Below, in pieces: positions 29,396-37,394 of a stretch of DNA of 64,000 nt. Below the pieces are notes generated by a model. It did not search any database. It saw only the letters and a program-made list of their open reading frames with translations, and was not told the origin of the DNA. The stretch's first letter is position 1; every line of letters starts with the position of its first letter. This DNA comes from Aequorivita viscosa (GTDB lineage: Bacteria; Bacteroidota; Bacteroidia; Flavobacteriales; Flavobacteriaceae): the NCBI RefSeq assembly GCF_900106795.1, contig NZ_FNNS01000001.1, forward strand, positions 62,001 to 126,000, in the 5' to 3' direction. The position numbers were made by a program, and so were the translations under genes.

Positions 29396-30130
29396 TTATT
29401 CTATATTTCTCGCCAATTTTAAAAACACATCGTTCATCGAATCTACTTTAAATTGTTCTTTCAGTTTTTTCGGGGTGTCCAAGGCTTCTATTCTTCCTTC
29501 GACCACTATGGAAACTCGTTCGCAATATTCGGCTTCGTCCATATAGTGCGTGGTTACGAAAATTGTGGTGCCTTGGTCTGCGGCTTTATATATCATTTCC
29601 CAAAACTGTCGTCGGGTAATTGGATCCACGCCACCCGTGGGTTCATCTAAGAAAACAATCTTTGGTTCGTGTAAAAGTGAAACCGAAAACGATAACTTTT
29701 GTTTCCAGCCCAATGGCAAGGAGCCCACCAATTTGTTGCTAATGCCTTCTAACCCCAATTCTGAAACCAATTGCGCTCTCTTTTCTCTAATTTTTGCTCT
29801 GGACAAACCATAGATTCCTCCAAAAAAAGTAATGTTTTCTTTAACCGTTAAATCGTCGTAAAGCGTGAATTTCTGGCTCATATAGCCAATATTTTTCTTG
29901 ATGGATTCAGTTTGGTTATAGACATCAAATCCAGCAACCTTTGCGTTTCCTGATGAGGGTTTGGAAATTCCAATCAACATTTTCATCGCTGTTGTTTTCC
30001 CAGCGCCATTCGCACCTAAAAAGCCAAAAATCTCCCCTTTTTTGACTTCAAAACTGATTGCATTCACAGCTTTGAAGTCGCCAAATGCCTTTGTTAATGC
30101 TTCGGCTACTATAACATTTTCCTTCTTCAT
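29396..30130 (-). CDS. ABC transporter ATP-binding protein, second ATPase
   Basis: 244 residues, single nucleotide-binding domain. Walker A GANGAGKTT (about 38-46), signature LPLGWKQKLSF (a non-canonical form of LSGGQ, with LGWKQ), Walker B IVFLDEPTGGVDP, then H-loop TTHYMDEAEYCE. The C-terminal extension is short. Paired with the 300-residue ATPase, corresponding to the two halves of E. coli YbhF. Start ATG at 30130 overlaps the preceding stop by one base, showing tight translational coupling. Confidence 0.93.
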   Translation of the reverse strand: MKKENVIVAEALTKAFGDFKAVNAISFEVKKGEIFGFLGANGAGKTTAMKMLIGISKPSSGNAKVAGFDVYNQTESIKKNIGYMSQKFTLYDDLTVKENITFFGGIYGLSRAKIREKRAQLVSELGLEGISNKLVGSLPLGWKQKLSFSVSLLHEPKIVFLDEPTGGVDPITRRQFWEMIYKAADQGTTIFVTTHYMDEAEYCERVSIVVEGRIEALDTPKKLKEQFKVDSMNDVFLKLARNIE

Positions 30131-31032
30131 TACTTCGCTAATTCCATAAAAACATCCTCAATATTAGGTTGGGTGACTCCTATGCTAATGTCTGTTAAGC
30201 CTTCATTTTCTAAATACAACTTCAAATCGGCAGTTTCAATAGAATCTCTTTTGTCTGTGTAATGCACAAACTCTCCAAACGGAAATACGCTATACAAATG
30301 CTCGTAATTTTGAAGCGTTTGAATCAATTTGTACATATTATTTGCCCCTACATTGTAAATGGTTTTTGGGAATTTCTTTACAATAGCTTCGGGCGCGTCA
30401 ATTTCCAAAATCTCGCCATCCTGTATCAAAGCAATTCTGTCGCATAAAGCAGCCTCGTCCATATATGGAGTGGACACCAAGATAGTTATTTCTTTTTTCT
30501 GCAATCTTTTCAGCATTTCCCAAAATTCTTTTCGTGAAACTGGATCTACACCTGTGGTAGGCTCGTCCAAAAAAAGAACTTTCGGTTTGTGGATCAAGGC
30601 GCAGGAAAGTGCAAGCTTTTGCTTCATTCCGCCTGAAAGTTTTCCAGCGCGTCGGTCTTTGAAAGGTTCGATCTGAACGTAAATATCTTCGATCAAATCG
30701 TAATTTTCTTCAATTGTGGTTCCGAAAATAGTGGCGAAAAACGTCAGATTTTCTTCCACAGTCAAATCTTGGTACAGTGAAAACCGTCCAGGCATATAAC
30801 CCACGGACTTTCGGATGGCTTTATAATCCCTTACAACATCAAATCCCGCAACGGAGGCACTGCCCTCATCAGGAAATAACAACGTGGTTAGTATCCTGAA
30901 GATGGTAGTTTTCCCTGCACCATCTGGCCCAATTAGGCCAAATAATTCCCCAGGTTGGACATTGAACGAAATGTTCTGAACTGCTTTAACCTTTTTGTAG
31001 GATTTACTGATATTGCTAAGCCGGATGCCCAT
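30130..31032 (-). CDS. ABC transporter ATP-binding protein, first ATPase
   Basis: 300 residues. Walker A GPDGAGKTT (about 36-44), signature LSGGMKQKL, Walker B VLFLDEPTTGVDP, and H-loop STPYMDEAALCD (with Thr-Pro in place of Thr-His). The C-terminal about 80 residues (NNMYKLIQTLQNYEHLYS, IGVTQPNIEDVFMELAK) form the usual DrrA-type accessory domain. First gene of the ATPase-ATPase-permease-permease unit. The upstream 500 bp hold a tandem repeat, so the unit's promoter probably lies in or near it. Confidence 0.93.
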   Translation of the reverse strand: MGIRLSNISKSYKKVKAVQNISFNVQPGELFGLIGPDGAGKTTIFRILTTLLFPDEGSASVAGFDVVRDYKAIRKSVGYMPGRFSLYQDLTVEENLTFFATIFGTTIEENYDLIEDIYVQIEPFKDRRAGKLSGGMKQKLALSCALIHKPKVLFLDEPTTGVDPVSRKEFWEMLKRLQKKEITILVSTPYMDEAALCDRIALIQDGEILEIDAPEAIVKKFPKTIYNVGANNMYKLIQTLQNYEHLYSVFPFGEFVHYTDKRDSIETADLKLYLENEGLTDISIGVTQPNIEDVFMELAK

Positions 31033-31065
31033 TTTTTCTTGTTTATTAAGTTATTTTGTGGACGG

Positions 31066-31215
31066 TTGATGATTTTTGAATTACTGTTGATCAGTTTTTT
31101 ATGAAAGTAATTGACGGTTATTTGGCTAAAGCCGACAATCATTTTCGTTATTTCCCCGAACTAAAGCACGGAGTTATAAAAAAACCAGCCTTGAATAACC
31201 ACGGTGCTCTAGGGT
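31066..31215. repeat. Tandem direct repeat, copy 1
   Basis: Copy 1 starts TTGATGATTTTTGAATTAC and contains GGCTAAAGCC, CCCCGAACTAAAGCACGG and ends near AACCACGGTGCTCTAGG. Nearly identical to copy 2, which starts exactly 160 bp later. Non-coding; the short frame on the minus strand through it (up to 31142) is not a believable gene. Confidence 0.8.
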
Positions 31216-31225
31216 GTGGATAAGA

Positions 31226-31403
31226 TTGATGATTTTTGAATTACTTTTGATCAGTTTTTTATGAAAGTAGTTGACGGTTATTTGGCTAAAGCCGATAATC
31301 ATTTTCGTTATTTCCCCGAGCTAAAGCACGGGGTTAAAATTCTCCGAACTAAAGCACGGAGTTATAAAAAAATCCAGCCTTGAATAACCACGGTGCTTTA
31401 GTC
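31226..31403. repeat. Tandem direct repeat, copy 2 with internal duplication
   Basis: Repeats copy 1 with a few substitutions, but carries an extra about 27 bp that duplicates the CTAAAGCACGG block (31321 and 31349). CTAAAGCAC (31349-31357) can pair with GTGCTTTAG (31393-31401), and GGCTAAAGCC is itself a palindrome, so the unit can fold. Such CTAAAG-based palindromes look like REP-type elements. The remainder of 31033-31549 shows no gene. Confidence 0.8.
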
Positions 31404-31549
31404 TTTAGATAACAGGCGAACTGTGAATCCGGCGCCAAACTAAAAACATTCTTTTCTCTGTTTTATGAAACGATACTAAGACTTATATTCTTAAATCCGC
31501 ATGTCATAAATACATGTTTTCCGATTTCTCTAGAATCTTAATAAACCAG

Positions 31550-32008
31550 TCACGATTCAACCTTGATAGAGATTTCCATCGTTATCGTTGATTTTATTGA
31601 ATTTGAAATCAAACAAGCAGCTTCCGATTTTTGAACGACTCGTTCCGCACGATCGCGGTCTTTTTCGTCTTTAATGGTTACTGTTGGTTCCAGAATTACT
31701 TCCGTCATTAAATATTTTCCATCCACTCTTTCTAAAACCCCTTTCGATTTGCAACTGAAACCTGAAAATTCCAATTTTGAGTTTTCTGCAATAGCCAAAA
31801 ATGTGGTCATCAAACAGCTGCTAACAGCAGCTGTAAAAAGATGTTCGGGCGACCAAATATTGGGCATTCCCTTAGGGAATTCAGGCGGTGTGGCAATTTC
31901 AATACAGTTTGAAGATTCATCATTGCCTCCTGCTAATTCTGGCGAGCACATGATTCCTTTTCGGTCTTCGCGCCATTCTATATCGACGTTATAGTGATGC
32001 TTTTCCAT
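31550..32008 (-). CDS. OsmC family protein
   Basis: 152 residues of the OsmC/Ohr fold, thiol-dependent peroxidase-like proteins. The two conserved cysteines are visible in AAVSSCLMTTFLA (about residue 65) and SEAACLISNSIKS (about 131), and the PEHLFTAAV motif before the first cysteine is typical. It is a small cytosolic dimer that may reduce organic hydroperoxides; substrate not known. Starts 16 bp after the lipoprotein gene and probably belongs to the same transcript. Confidence 0.9.
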   Translation of the reverse strand: MEKHHYNVDIEWREDRKGIMCSPELAGGNDESSNCIEIATPPEFPKGMPNIWSPEHLFTAAVSSCLMTTFLAIAENSKLEFSGFSCKSKGVLERVDGKYLMTEVILEPTVTIKDEKDRDRAERVVQKSEAACLISNSIKSTITMEISIKVES

Positions 32009-32024
32009 TGTTCTTTAAATTTTG

Positions 32025-32537
32025 TTATTGAAAATAAGTGTAATAACCCTCAAGGTTTTCTTGGATACTTGCTTTAATTTCAGCAGCAGTATCTTCAGAT
32101 GTTACTTTTCCTAAAGCGTCAATTTTCTCGATGAGTGGATGTAGAAAAACGTGTAGGTTGTCGTGCGATGGACCGTCCATAGTACATTCTTTTACAACAT
32201 AGTTTTTTACTTCGTTGAGGTCTGAAGCTAAAGCGTGATAGCTTTCAATAGTTTTAGTTTCACTGGTTTTTACTAAAACCATCATTTTTTCAACTCCGTC
32301 AGTTGTTTCAAAATTGGCATCCCATTTTTTACCGCTGTCCAGTTTTATTTCTTCAACCCAAGAGTTGTCAGTCGCGTGTAAAAGTACCTCTTCATGATTA
32401 CTGTGAGGATCCGAAGCATCGTGGTTTTCATTACTTACCCCTGTGGTTTCTAAGACGTCACCGTGCTTTTGTTTTGTCTCGTTACAGCTTACTAATAATG
32501 CTGAAAGGATTGCTGCTGTTAAGATTATTTTTTTCAT
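32025..32537 (-). CDS. Hypothetical lipoprotein
   Basis: 170 residues. Signal with lipobox (MKKIILTAAILSALLVSC, acylated Cys18), then a His/Asp/Glu-rich linker (SNENHDASDPHSNHEE) and a globular helical region. I do not recognise the family. The His-rich segment could bind a metal, but this is speculation. It sits with an OsmC gene downstream and a broken VOC gene upstream, in the stretch that separates the two halves of the export system. Confidence 0.75.
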   Translation of the reverse strand: MKKIILTAAILSALLVSCNETKQKHGDVLETTGVSNENHDASDPHSNHEEVLLHATDNSWVEEIKLDSGKKWDANFETTDGVEKMMVLVKTSETKTIESYHALASDLNEVKNYVVKECTMDGPSHDNLHVFLHPLIEKIDALGKVTSEDTAAEIKASIQENLEGYYTYFQ

Positions 32538-32540
32538 AAT

Positions 32541-32650
32541 GTTTAAAGGTTTGAGTGTTTAAAAATTTATAAGTTTAAATGGTTAAGAGTTTATAACTTT
32601 GAGTTCAGAGTTTAAAAGCTTATAAGTTTAAAAGGTTTGGAGTTTATTGA
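32541..32650. repeat. Degenerate short-unit AT repeat
   Basis: About ten imperfect units of the form GTTTAAAAG or AGTTTATAA follow one another. Low-complexity spacer; could cause slippage. Confidence 0.5.
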
Positions 32651-32664
32651 TAATTGAACATTGA

Positions 32665-33051
32665 TTACTTATTCGTTTGAGCAAAGGCGATTACATGACC
32701 ATCCAAATCGGCTAGATATGCCACAGTATCGCCCCAATCGCGTGCCTGTAGTCCACTGATGTTTTTTTCGCCCAACTGGATGCCACGTTCCAAATACTCG
32801 ACGGGGTCCGGCACTTTTAAATATAGCTCGCACCGCGGGATGTTGTTGGCAATTTTAGGATGCGCCATTGCAGGACAAATAATCTTCGCAATACCGCTTT
32901 CTGGCATCAATCCGAGTTTAACCGTTTCAGAAATGGTGAACTCCGTCATTCCTGGAACGTTCAAACTCGGGCTTATTTTGATCAATTTCTCATAGAATTC
33001 GGTACTCCGCACTTAGTCTGAGACATATTAAATAAATTCAATTGCTTCCAT
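32665..33051 (-). pseudogene. VOC (glyoxalase-like) gene with two in-frame stop codons
   Basis: The longest open frame (32665-33012, GTG start) encodes a VOC-fold protein that lacks its first strand: it opens VRSTEFYEKLIKISPSLNVPG and ends DLDGHVIAFAQTNK. Reading the same frame further upstream gives ATG at 33051 and the missing piece M-E-A-I-E-F-I-stop-Y-V-S-D-stop-V-R-S-T-E-F-Y, exactly the expected VOC beginning, with TAA at 33028-33030 and TAA at 33013-33015. CAA to TAA would explain the second stop; TTA to TAA could explain the first. So the gene is either recently inactivated or these are sequence errors. VOC proteins are metalloenzymes of the glyoxalase/dioxygenase type. Confidence 0.75.
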
Positions 33052-33175
33052 TGGTCAATAGTATTTCTTCTTTTATGTTCATTTAATAATAAACCGTTTT
33101 TTTAAACTTAAAAGGAATCCCGCGGAAAAGGGGGGTACTTTGCAGATTAGTTAAGATTCGCGATACATCGCAAAT

Positions 33176-34057
33176 CTACTGAATCCACATTTCTGCAGGC
33201 ATTCCAATTTTTAGGCTACCATCATTTTTTACATTTACTTTCACTGCATAAACAAGGTTTACGCGTTCTTCTTTGGTTTGTATAATTTTCGGGGTGAATT
33301 CTGCTGAAGCTGAAATCCAACTTATGCTTCCTTCATAATCTTTCATTTCATCTCCAGAATCAATTTTTACAGTTATTTGCTGTCCGATTTTAATGTTTGC
33401 AAGTTGGGTTTCACTTAAATAAACCCGCAATGTCATTTCGTCCATATTGGCAATTTTATAAAGTGGTTTCCCGAAGGAAACAATTTCTCCAGGTTCAGCG
33501 AATTTCGTTAAAACCGTTCCAGTTATTGGGTTTGTGATTTTACTTTTAGCAATTTGATCATTGATTTGTGCCACTTTTGCCTCAATGGCTTTTACTTCGT
33601 TTACAATGGGTGCGTTCTGTTTTTCCACATTTTGAATTTGTTTTTTCAAAACATCCGCTTGACTGTTGGCTACGTCCAATTGACGTTGTGTTGCTGCTTT
33701 ATCAGCAAACATTTTTTGGATGCGCTGTTGTTCGAGTTTGGCCGTTTGCAATTGCTCGTTCAAAACACTCACTTGCGACCATACGCCACCCGATTTTGAC
33801 GCTACAGTTTCTTTGGAAGCAAGCATTTGCTGTTTGTTCAAATACAGTTGAAGTGTATCGACAAGTGCAATGACTGCTCCTTTTTCTATAATTTGGCCTT
33901 CTTCTAAATTTAGAAATTCCAATTTCCCATTTGCTTCGGAAGAAACTATAATTTCAGTGGCTTCAAAATTGCCGTAACCATCGGCTTTTTCGCCGTTAGA
34001 GCAGGAGAGGAGCGTTCCTAAAAGGAATGTTGCTATGAGGATATATTGTTTTTTCAT
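33176..34057 (-). CDS. Membrane fusion protein (HlyD/YbhG-like lipoprotein)
   Basis: 293 residues. Lipoprotein signal (MKKQYILIATFLLGTLLSC, Cys19) and then the HlyD pattern: a lipoyl half (VSSEANGKLEFLNLEEGQIIEKG), a coiled coil (about 70-165) with repeated Gln/Lys/Ala, the second lipoyl half (KSKITNPITGTVLTKFAEPGE) and a beta-barrel domain (MTLRVYLSETQLANIKIGQ). It would bridge the inner-membrane ABC permeases to the TolC-like channel encoded by the gene just upstream in the transcript. Confidence 0.92.
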   Translation of the reverse strand: MKKQYILIATFLLGTLLSCSNGEKADGYGNFEATEIIVSSEANGKLEFLNLEEGQIIEKGAVIALVDTLQLYLNKQQMLASKETVASKSGGVWSQVSVLNEQLQTAKLEQQRIQKMFADKAATQRQLDVANSQADVLKKQIQNVEKQNAPIVNEVKAIEAKVAQINDQIAKSKITNPITGTVLTKFAEPGEIVSFGKPLYKIANMDEMTLRVYLSETQLANIKIGQQITVKIDSGDEMKDYEGSISWISASAEFTPKIIQTKEERVNLVYAVKVNVKNDGSLKIGMPAEMWIQ

Positions 34058-34061
34058 CTTT

Positions 34062-35318
34062 TTATTCGCCTTTAATTACTTTATAATTCGCTTTTGCCAG
34101 AGACAATTGTATTTTATGTACTTGTTGGTCAATTTTTGCTTCGTACAGATTATTTAGTTCTGTGATGTATTCTGATGAAGTGATAACCCCATTTTGTAAT
34201 TGTGAAGTTGAAACTTGTAAAACTTGCTCTCTCAATTCTATTATCTCGATATCTTTAAGCAGCATTGCCTCATATTTCTTGATGTCGCTTTCAGCTTCTT
34301 TCAGTTGTATTTCGTTATTCAACACAAAAGTTTCTTTTTCAGTAGAAACTATTTCTTTTGAAATATCTATAGCTTGCTTTTTCTCTTTCGTTTTTCCCCA
34401 ATCAAAAACATTCCAATTTAGTTTTAATCCAACCATATAGAAATCCTGAAATGAATTGTCCAGCATATTCAATCCTGGATTCCCGTACCCAGCCTGCGCA
34501 AATCCAAATATCTTTGGGTAATTACTTTTAGAAATGACTTCTTTTGAAGTTTCCAATTGCGTTTCTTGTAGGTCGAAAAGTTCTAATTCAGGACGATTCG
34601 ACTCAATCTCTGGAGCGATTAAAATTTCTGGAGTCGTTAAAATTGTTTTAGTATCTAAATTTTGAGAAAGTAGTGAAGCAAGATTGTTGAGAGCTTTTTT
34701 TCTGTCAAAACTAGTTTGTGAAATTTGTTGTTCTAATTTTAGTTGTTCAGCTGTTAGAACCTGTTCGGAAGCGGGAAGGACTGCCCCGTACTTCACTCCG
34801 ATTTTAACTTCATTAAGGCGCGTTTCGAGTTCTTTCATTTTTGAAAGAAGCAAGTTTTTCTGTTCTTGGAAAAGTAAAACACTAAAATAACTCTGATTAA
34901 TCCGAGACTTTAAAGTGTATAGATTTACGGCAACTTGTTGTTGCTGGGTCGCTAACTCAGCAGTTTTTAATCTTGTGTTTGCCGCGATGTTTCCACCGTT
35001 ATAAATCAATTGGTTTGCGTCTATTGAAGCTCGATATTGATCTTTATTGGGGGATTCTATATTTGTATTTGGAAGAGTAAGAGGAAATTCAATAACATCA
35101 GATTGATAGGTAGCCTGTGCATTCAAATCTATCTTTGGAAGTTTTTCTTTTTCTAAAACCCTTATTTCAGAATTTAATTTTTCTTCCAATAAGGCTTTTT
35201 GCTTTGCCAGGGGATAGTTCTTTTCCGCTAGGTCGTAACACGCTTCCAAAGTGAGCGTTTCCTGGGAAAATGCCAGGATGGGAGCGATTGCGAAAAGTAT
35301 AAATAGAAGCTTTTTCAT
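34062..35318 (-). CDS. TolC family outer membrane channel
   Basis: 418 residues. Signal peptide MKKLLFILFAIAPILAFSQ, then two OEP repeats with long helices rich in Leu/Gln/Glu (for example LKSRINQSYFSVLLFQEQKNLL in the first, and the second ending near ELNNLYEAKIDQQ). Forms the trimeric outer-membrane exit duct of the exporter. Ends 4 bp before the HlyD gene; its start overlaps the end of the tetR gene by 4 bp (ATGA-type overlap at 35315-35318). Confidence 0.94.
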   Translation of the reverse strand: MKKLLFILFAIAPILAFSQETLTLEACYDLAEKNYPLAKQKALLEEKLNSEIRVLEKEKLPKIDLNAQATYQSDVIEFPLTLPNTNIESPNKDQYRASIDANQLIYNGGNIAANTRLKTAELATQQQQVAVNLYTLKSRINQSYFSVLLFQEQKNLLLSKMKELETRLNEVKIGVKYGAVLPASEQVLTAEQLKLEQQISQTSFDRKKALNNLASLLSQNLDTKTILTTPEILIAPEIESNRPELELFDLQETQLETSKEVISKSNYPKIFGFAQAGYGNPGLNMLDNSFQDFYMVGLKLNWNVFDWGKTKEKKQAIDISKEIVSTEKETFVLNNEIQLKEAESDIKKYEAMLLKDIEIIELREQVLQVSTSQLQNGVITSSEYITELNNLYEAKIDQQVHKIQLSLAKANYKVIKGE

Positions 35319-35929
35319 TTTTTTATGGAATTGATAATAAACTCGGAGACTGCTATTTTCCGTTTCTCCATTAATTGTTTAAAACCCTTGTCATCAACTT
35401 TTAAAAGCCCTTTAATTAAAGGAGTGGCAATAAAAGGAAAAATGTTTAGCGAGATAATATTTATAAAGAGCTGCTCGCCGTCTATAGGTTTCAAAATCCC
35501 TTTTTCCACCTCAAGAGCTACTTGGGCTTTGAATTTATCGAGCGTAGGAAAAGCTGCGTTTTGTTGGATTTTTTCAAAAAACTTAGGATTGCGGTTCAAT
35601 TCCTGAATTATGAAATTAGGTAAATACGGATGCTTGGATATAAAGGTGATATAATTACTGGTAAAGTTTCTAACCTTGTCCTCAACCGCAGAATCATCGT
35701 TTAATATCTTGTTGAGTTCTGGGGCCAAAAGAGAGAAAGCATTATTAAATACTGCTTCAAAAAGCAATTGTTTACTGCGATAGTAATAATGAAGCATGGC
35801 TTTATTTATGCCAGCCTCATTTGCAATTTCCTGCATTCGCGCCCCATCCATCCCTTTTTTTTGAAAAACGTCTTTCGCTGCATTCAGGATTTGTGTTTCT
35901 GTATCTTGGTTTGCTTTTTCTTTAACCAT
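35315..35929 (-). CDS. TetR/AcrR family regulator
   Basis: 204 residues. N-terminal helix-turn-helix (QILNAAKDVFQKKGMDGARM, then EIANEAGINKAMLHYYYRSKQLL) typical of TetR; the C-terminal part is the ligand-binding and dimerisation domain. First gene of the TolC/HlyD transcript, so it probably represses its own operon and is released by an exported compound. A TAACCA-TT-TGGTTA palindrome overlaps its promoter region. Confidence 0.93.
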   Translation of the reverse strand: MVKEKANQDTETQILNAAKDVFQKKGMDGARMQEIANEAGINKAMLHYYYRSKQLLFEAVFNNAFSLLAPELNKILNDDSAVEDKVRNFTSNYITFISKHPYLPNFIIQELNRNPKFFEKIQQNAAFPTLDKFKAQVALEVEKGILKPIDGEQLFINIISLNIFPFIATPLIKGLLKVDDKGFKQLMEKRKIAVSEFIINSIKK

Positions 35930-36244
35930 CTTATTTAACTTTGCGGTTTAACCATTTGGTTAGCAAAGATAGAAAGTTTGTTTTGGTAAAAAAATATTTT
36001 ATGAAATAATTATTCGATCGTTGTATTTATTTGATTTTCAGATTCTTTTGCGTGTTTTCTAAAATGCAGCTTAATCATGCATTTTTTAATGAAGAGTTGA
36101 AGCTGTTTTTATACTTTAATGAAGATGAGTCTACAAAATTGACAATGGGCTTCCGAAACTGAAAAGGTGTATATTTACAAGTAATTTCATCGGAATTGAA
36201 AAACAAATCCTGAGACCGGTGAAACAATTTGAACCATCGTAAGT
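35930..36244. other. Intergenic region between tetR and the lipoprotein gene
   Basis: 315 bp between divergent genes. Apart from the tetR promoter/operator I see no clear motif or ORF; the rest is AT-rich. Confidence 0.5.
35949..35971 (-). promoter_or_regulatory. tetR promoter with operator palindrome
   Basis: On the minus strand TATCTTTG (35964-35971) is a TAnnTTTG -7 box. Just downstream of it lies the perfect inverted repeat TAACCA-TT-TGGTTA (35949-35962), about 20 bp before the ATG, an ideal site for autorepression by the TetR protein. Confidence 0.6.
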
Positions 36245-36871
36245 ATGAGAATATTTTCTACTCTAATTATATTATTTATTATAATTTCTGGCTGTTCATC
36301 AAGTAAAGTTGTGGAACAATATGTAAATCCTGAAACAACTGATTTTAAGCCGCAGAAAATATTAGTTATTGGCTTGACACCCGATGGGGGACTGCAACGC
36401 CAATTTGAATATAGTATGGTTAAGGCTTTGGAAGATCAAAACGTTAATGCGGTAAAAAGTGTGGATTTGTATGGTGAACCATTCGAAATTTCACAAGACA
36501 TAGAGAATAACTGGGAAAACTTCCAGTCGGATTTGTTAAAGTCTGGGTTTGACTCGGTGCTTTTGTCAAAAATTACGGGTCAGGAAACTCGAGTTACGAT
36601 AGCACAATCCTATCGTAATTTGGTGCGTACTTTTGAAACTTTCGACACTTATTATAAAGAAAACAGAACTATTTCTGAAAGTGGACAGCTTGAAGATTAT
36701 CCTGTGCTTAATACTGAATCTTCTTTATATTGTTTATGTCCCGACCGAGAAAACGACTTAATTTGGCGTGGCAATATTGATATTGTAAACGCTCCAAATT
36801 CGCAAAAAACAATTCGGGATTACGTAAATACGCTTGTAAGGGCATTACGAAAAAATCGCTTTTTCAATTAA
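36245..36871 (+). CDS. Hypothetical lipoprotein
   Basis: 208 residues with lipobox (MRIFSTLIILFIIISGCSSS, Cys17). The mature part begins with a strand-helix pattern QKILVIGLTPDGGLQRQFE that resembles nucleotide-free Rossmann-like lipoproteins of the Bacteroidota periplasm (DUF4136-like or GNA1162-like), but I cannot assign a family. Single gene, just upstream of the nos promoter region on the same strand; whether it shares regulation with nos is unknown. Confidence 0.75.
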   Translation: MRIFSTLIILFIIISGCSSSKVVEQYVNPETTDFKPQKILVIGLTPDGGLQRQFEYSMVKALEDQNVNAVKSVDLYGEPFEISQDIENNWENFQSDLLKSGFDSVLLSKITGQETRVTIAQSYRNLVRTFETFDTYYKENRTISESGQLEDYPVLNTESSLYCLCPDRENDLIWRGNIDIVNAPNSQKTIRDYVNTLVRALRKNRFFN

Positions 36872-37197
36872 TTCCAACCAAATTTCTGTAAAAACGTTTT
36901 TCGGCTTGTTTTACTATTTAAGTCTATGCATTATGCGTTTTGAACAGATTTTGAAACTGTAAGCCCAATCCGTAAGGGATTATCGTCAAAATCTTTATTT
37001 CATTTTTTTAAAGGTAAGGTAAAGTTTAGGTATAAAGCAGGTTACGTCTGTAAAACTATTTTCACTCTTCAATCCAAGCTGAGTGCGGTTTCCTATACGC
37101 TTCAACTTCAACTTCAACTGCGTCTTCACCTCAGTAATTAGACATACTTTTTTGTATAGTCATTTCAACTTTTATTTCATATAAAATAATTGGTAGA

Positions 37198-37213
37198 TAT
37201 GATTTTCGTCATA
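37198..37213. promoter_or_regulatory. CRP/FNR-like box 1 upstream of nos operon
   Basis: TATGATTTTCGTCATA has TATGA-N6-TCATA symmetry, matching the TGA-N6-TCA half-site layout of CRP/FNR-family sites. It is the reverse complement (over 14 bp) of box 2, 112 bp further down. Confidence 0.6.
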
Positions 37214-37310
37214 GCCTATTTGTTAAAATAGCAACACATTTGTCGTGGAATTAAAGACGTATGAAATTGGCTTTCAATAGAAAACATAATCGGAGGTTTT
37301 TGTCTGTAAT

Positions 37311-37324
37311 ATGACGAAAATCAT
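37311..37324. promoter_or_regulatory. CRP/FNR-like box 2 of the nos promoter
   Basis: ATGACGAAAATCAT, palindromic as ATGA-N6-TCAT. Its centre (37317.5) lies about 41 bp upstream of the transcription start predicted from the -7 box at 37347, the distance used by class II activators such as FNR. No CRP/FNR gene is in this window. Confidence 0.6.
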
Positions 37325-37346
37325 TTCCTACAAATCTTTGTCAGAC

Positions 37347-37354
37347 TAAATTTG
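37347..37354 (+). promoter_or_regulatory. -7 box of the nos operon promoter
   Basis: TAAATTTG (TAnnTTTG). No good -33 box is present, as expected for an activator-dependent promoter. The cytochrome c ATG follows 40 bp downstream. Confidence 0.55.
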
Positions 37355-37394
37355 TATCGTTAATCAATTATAACACTAATATCTTATATCAACT

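Noticed and set aside
30933-31142. 69-codon minus-strand frame over the tandem repeat
   Set aside because: It overlaps the ATPase gene and runs through the repeat; its translation does not recur as an open frame with a start in copy 2.
31066-31403. CRISPR array
   Set aside because: Only two copies of a long unit (160 bp), no short repeats with unique spacers and no cas genes.
32665-33051. Stop codon recoding (selenocysteine or pyrrolysine-like) in the VOC gene
   Set aside because: The stops are TAA, not TGA or TAG, and no recoding element is visible; mutation or sequencing error is simpler.
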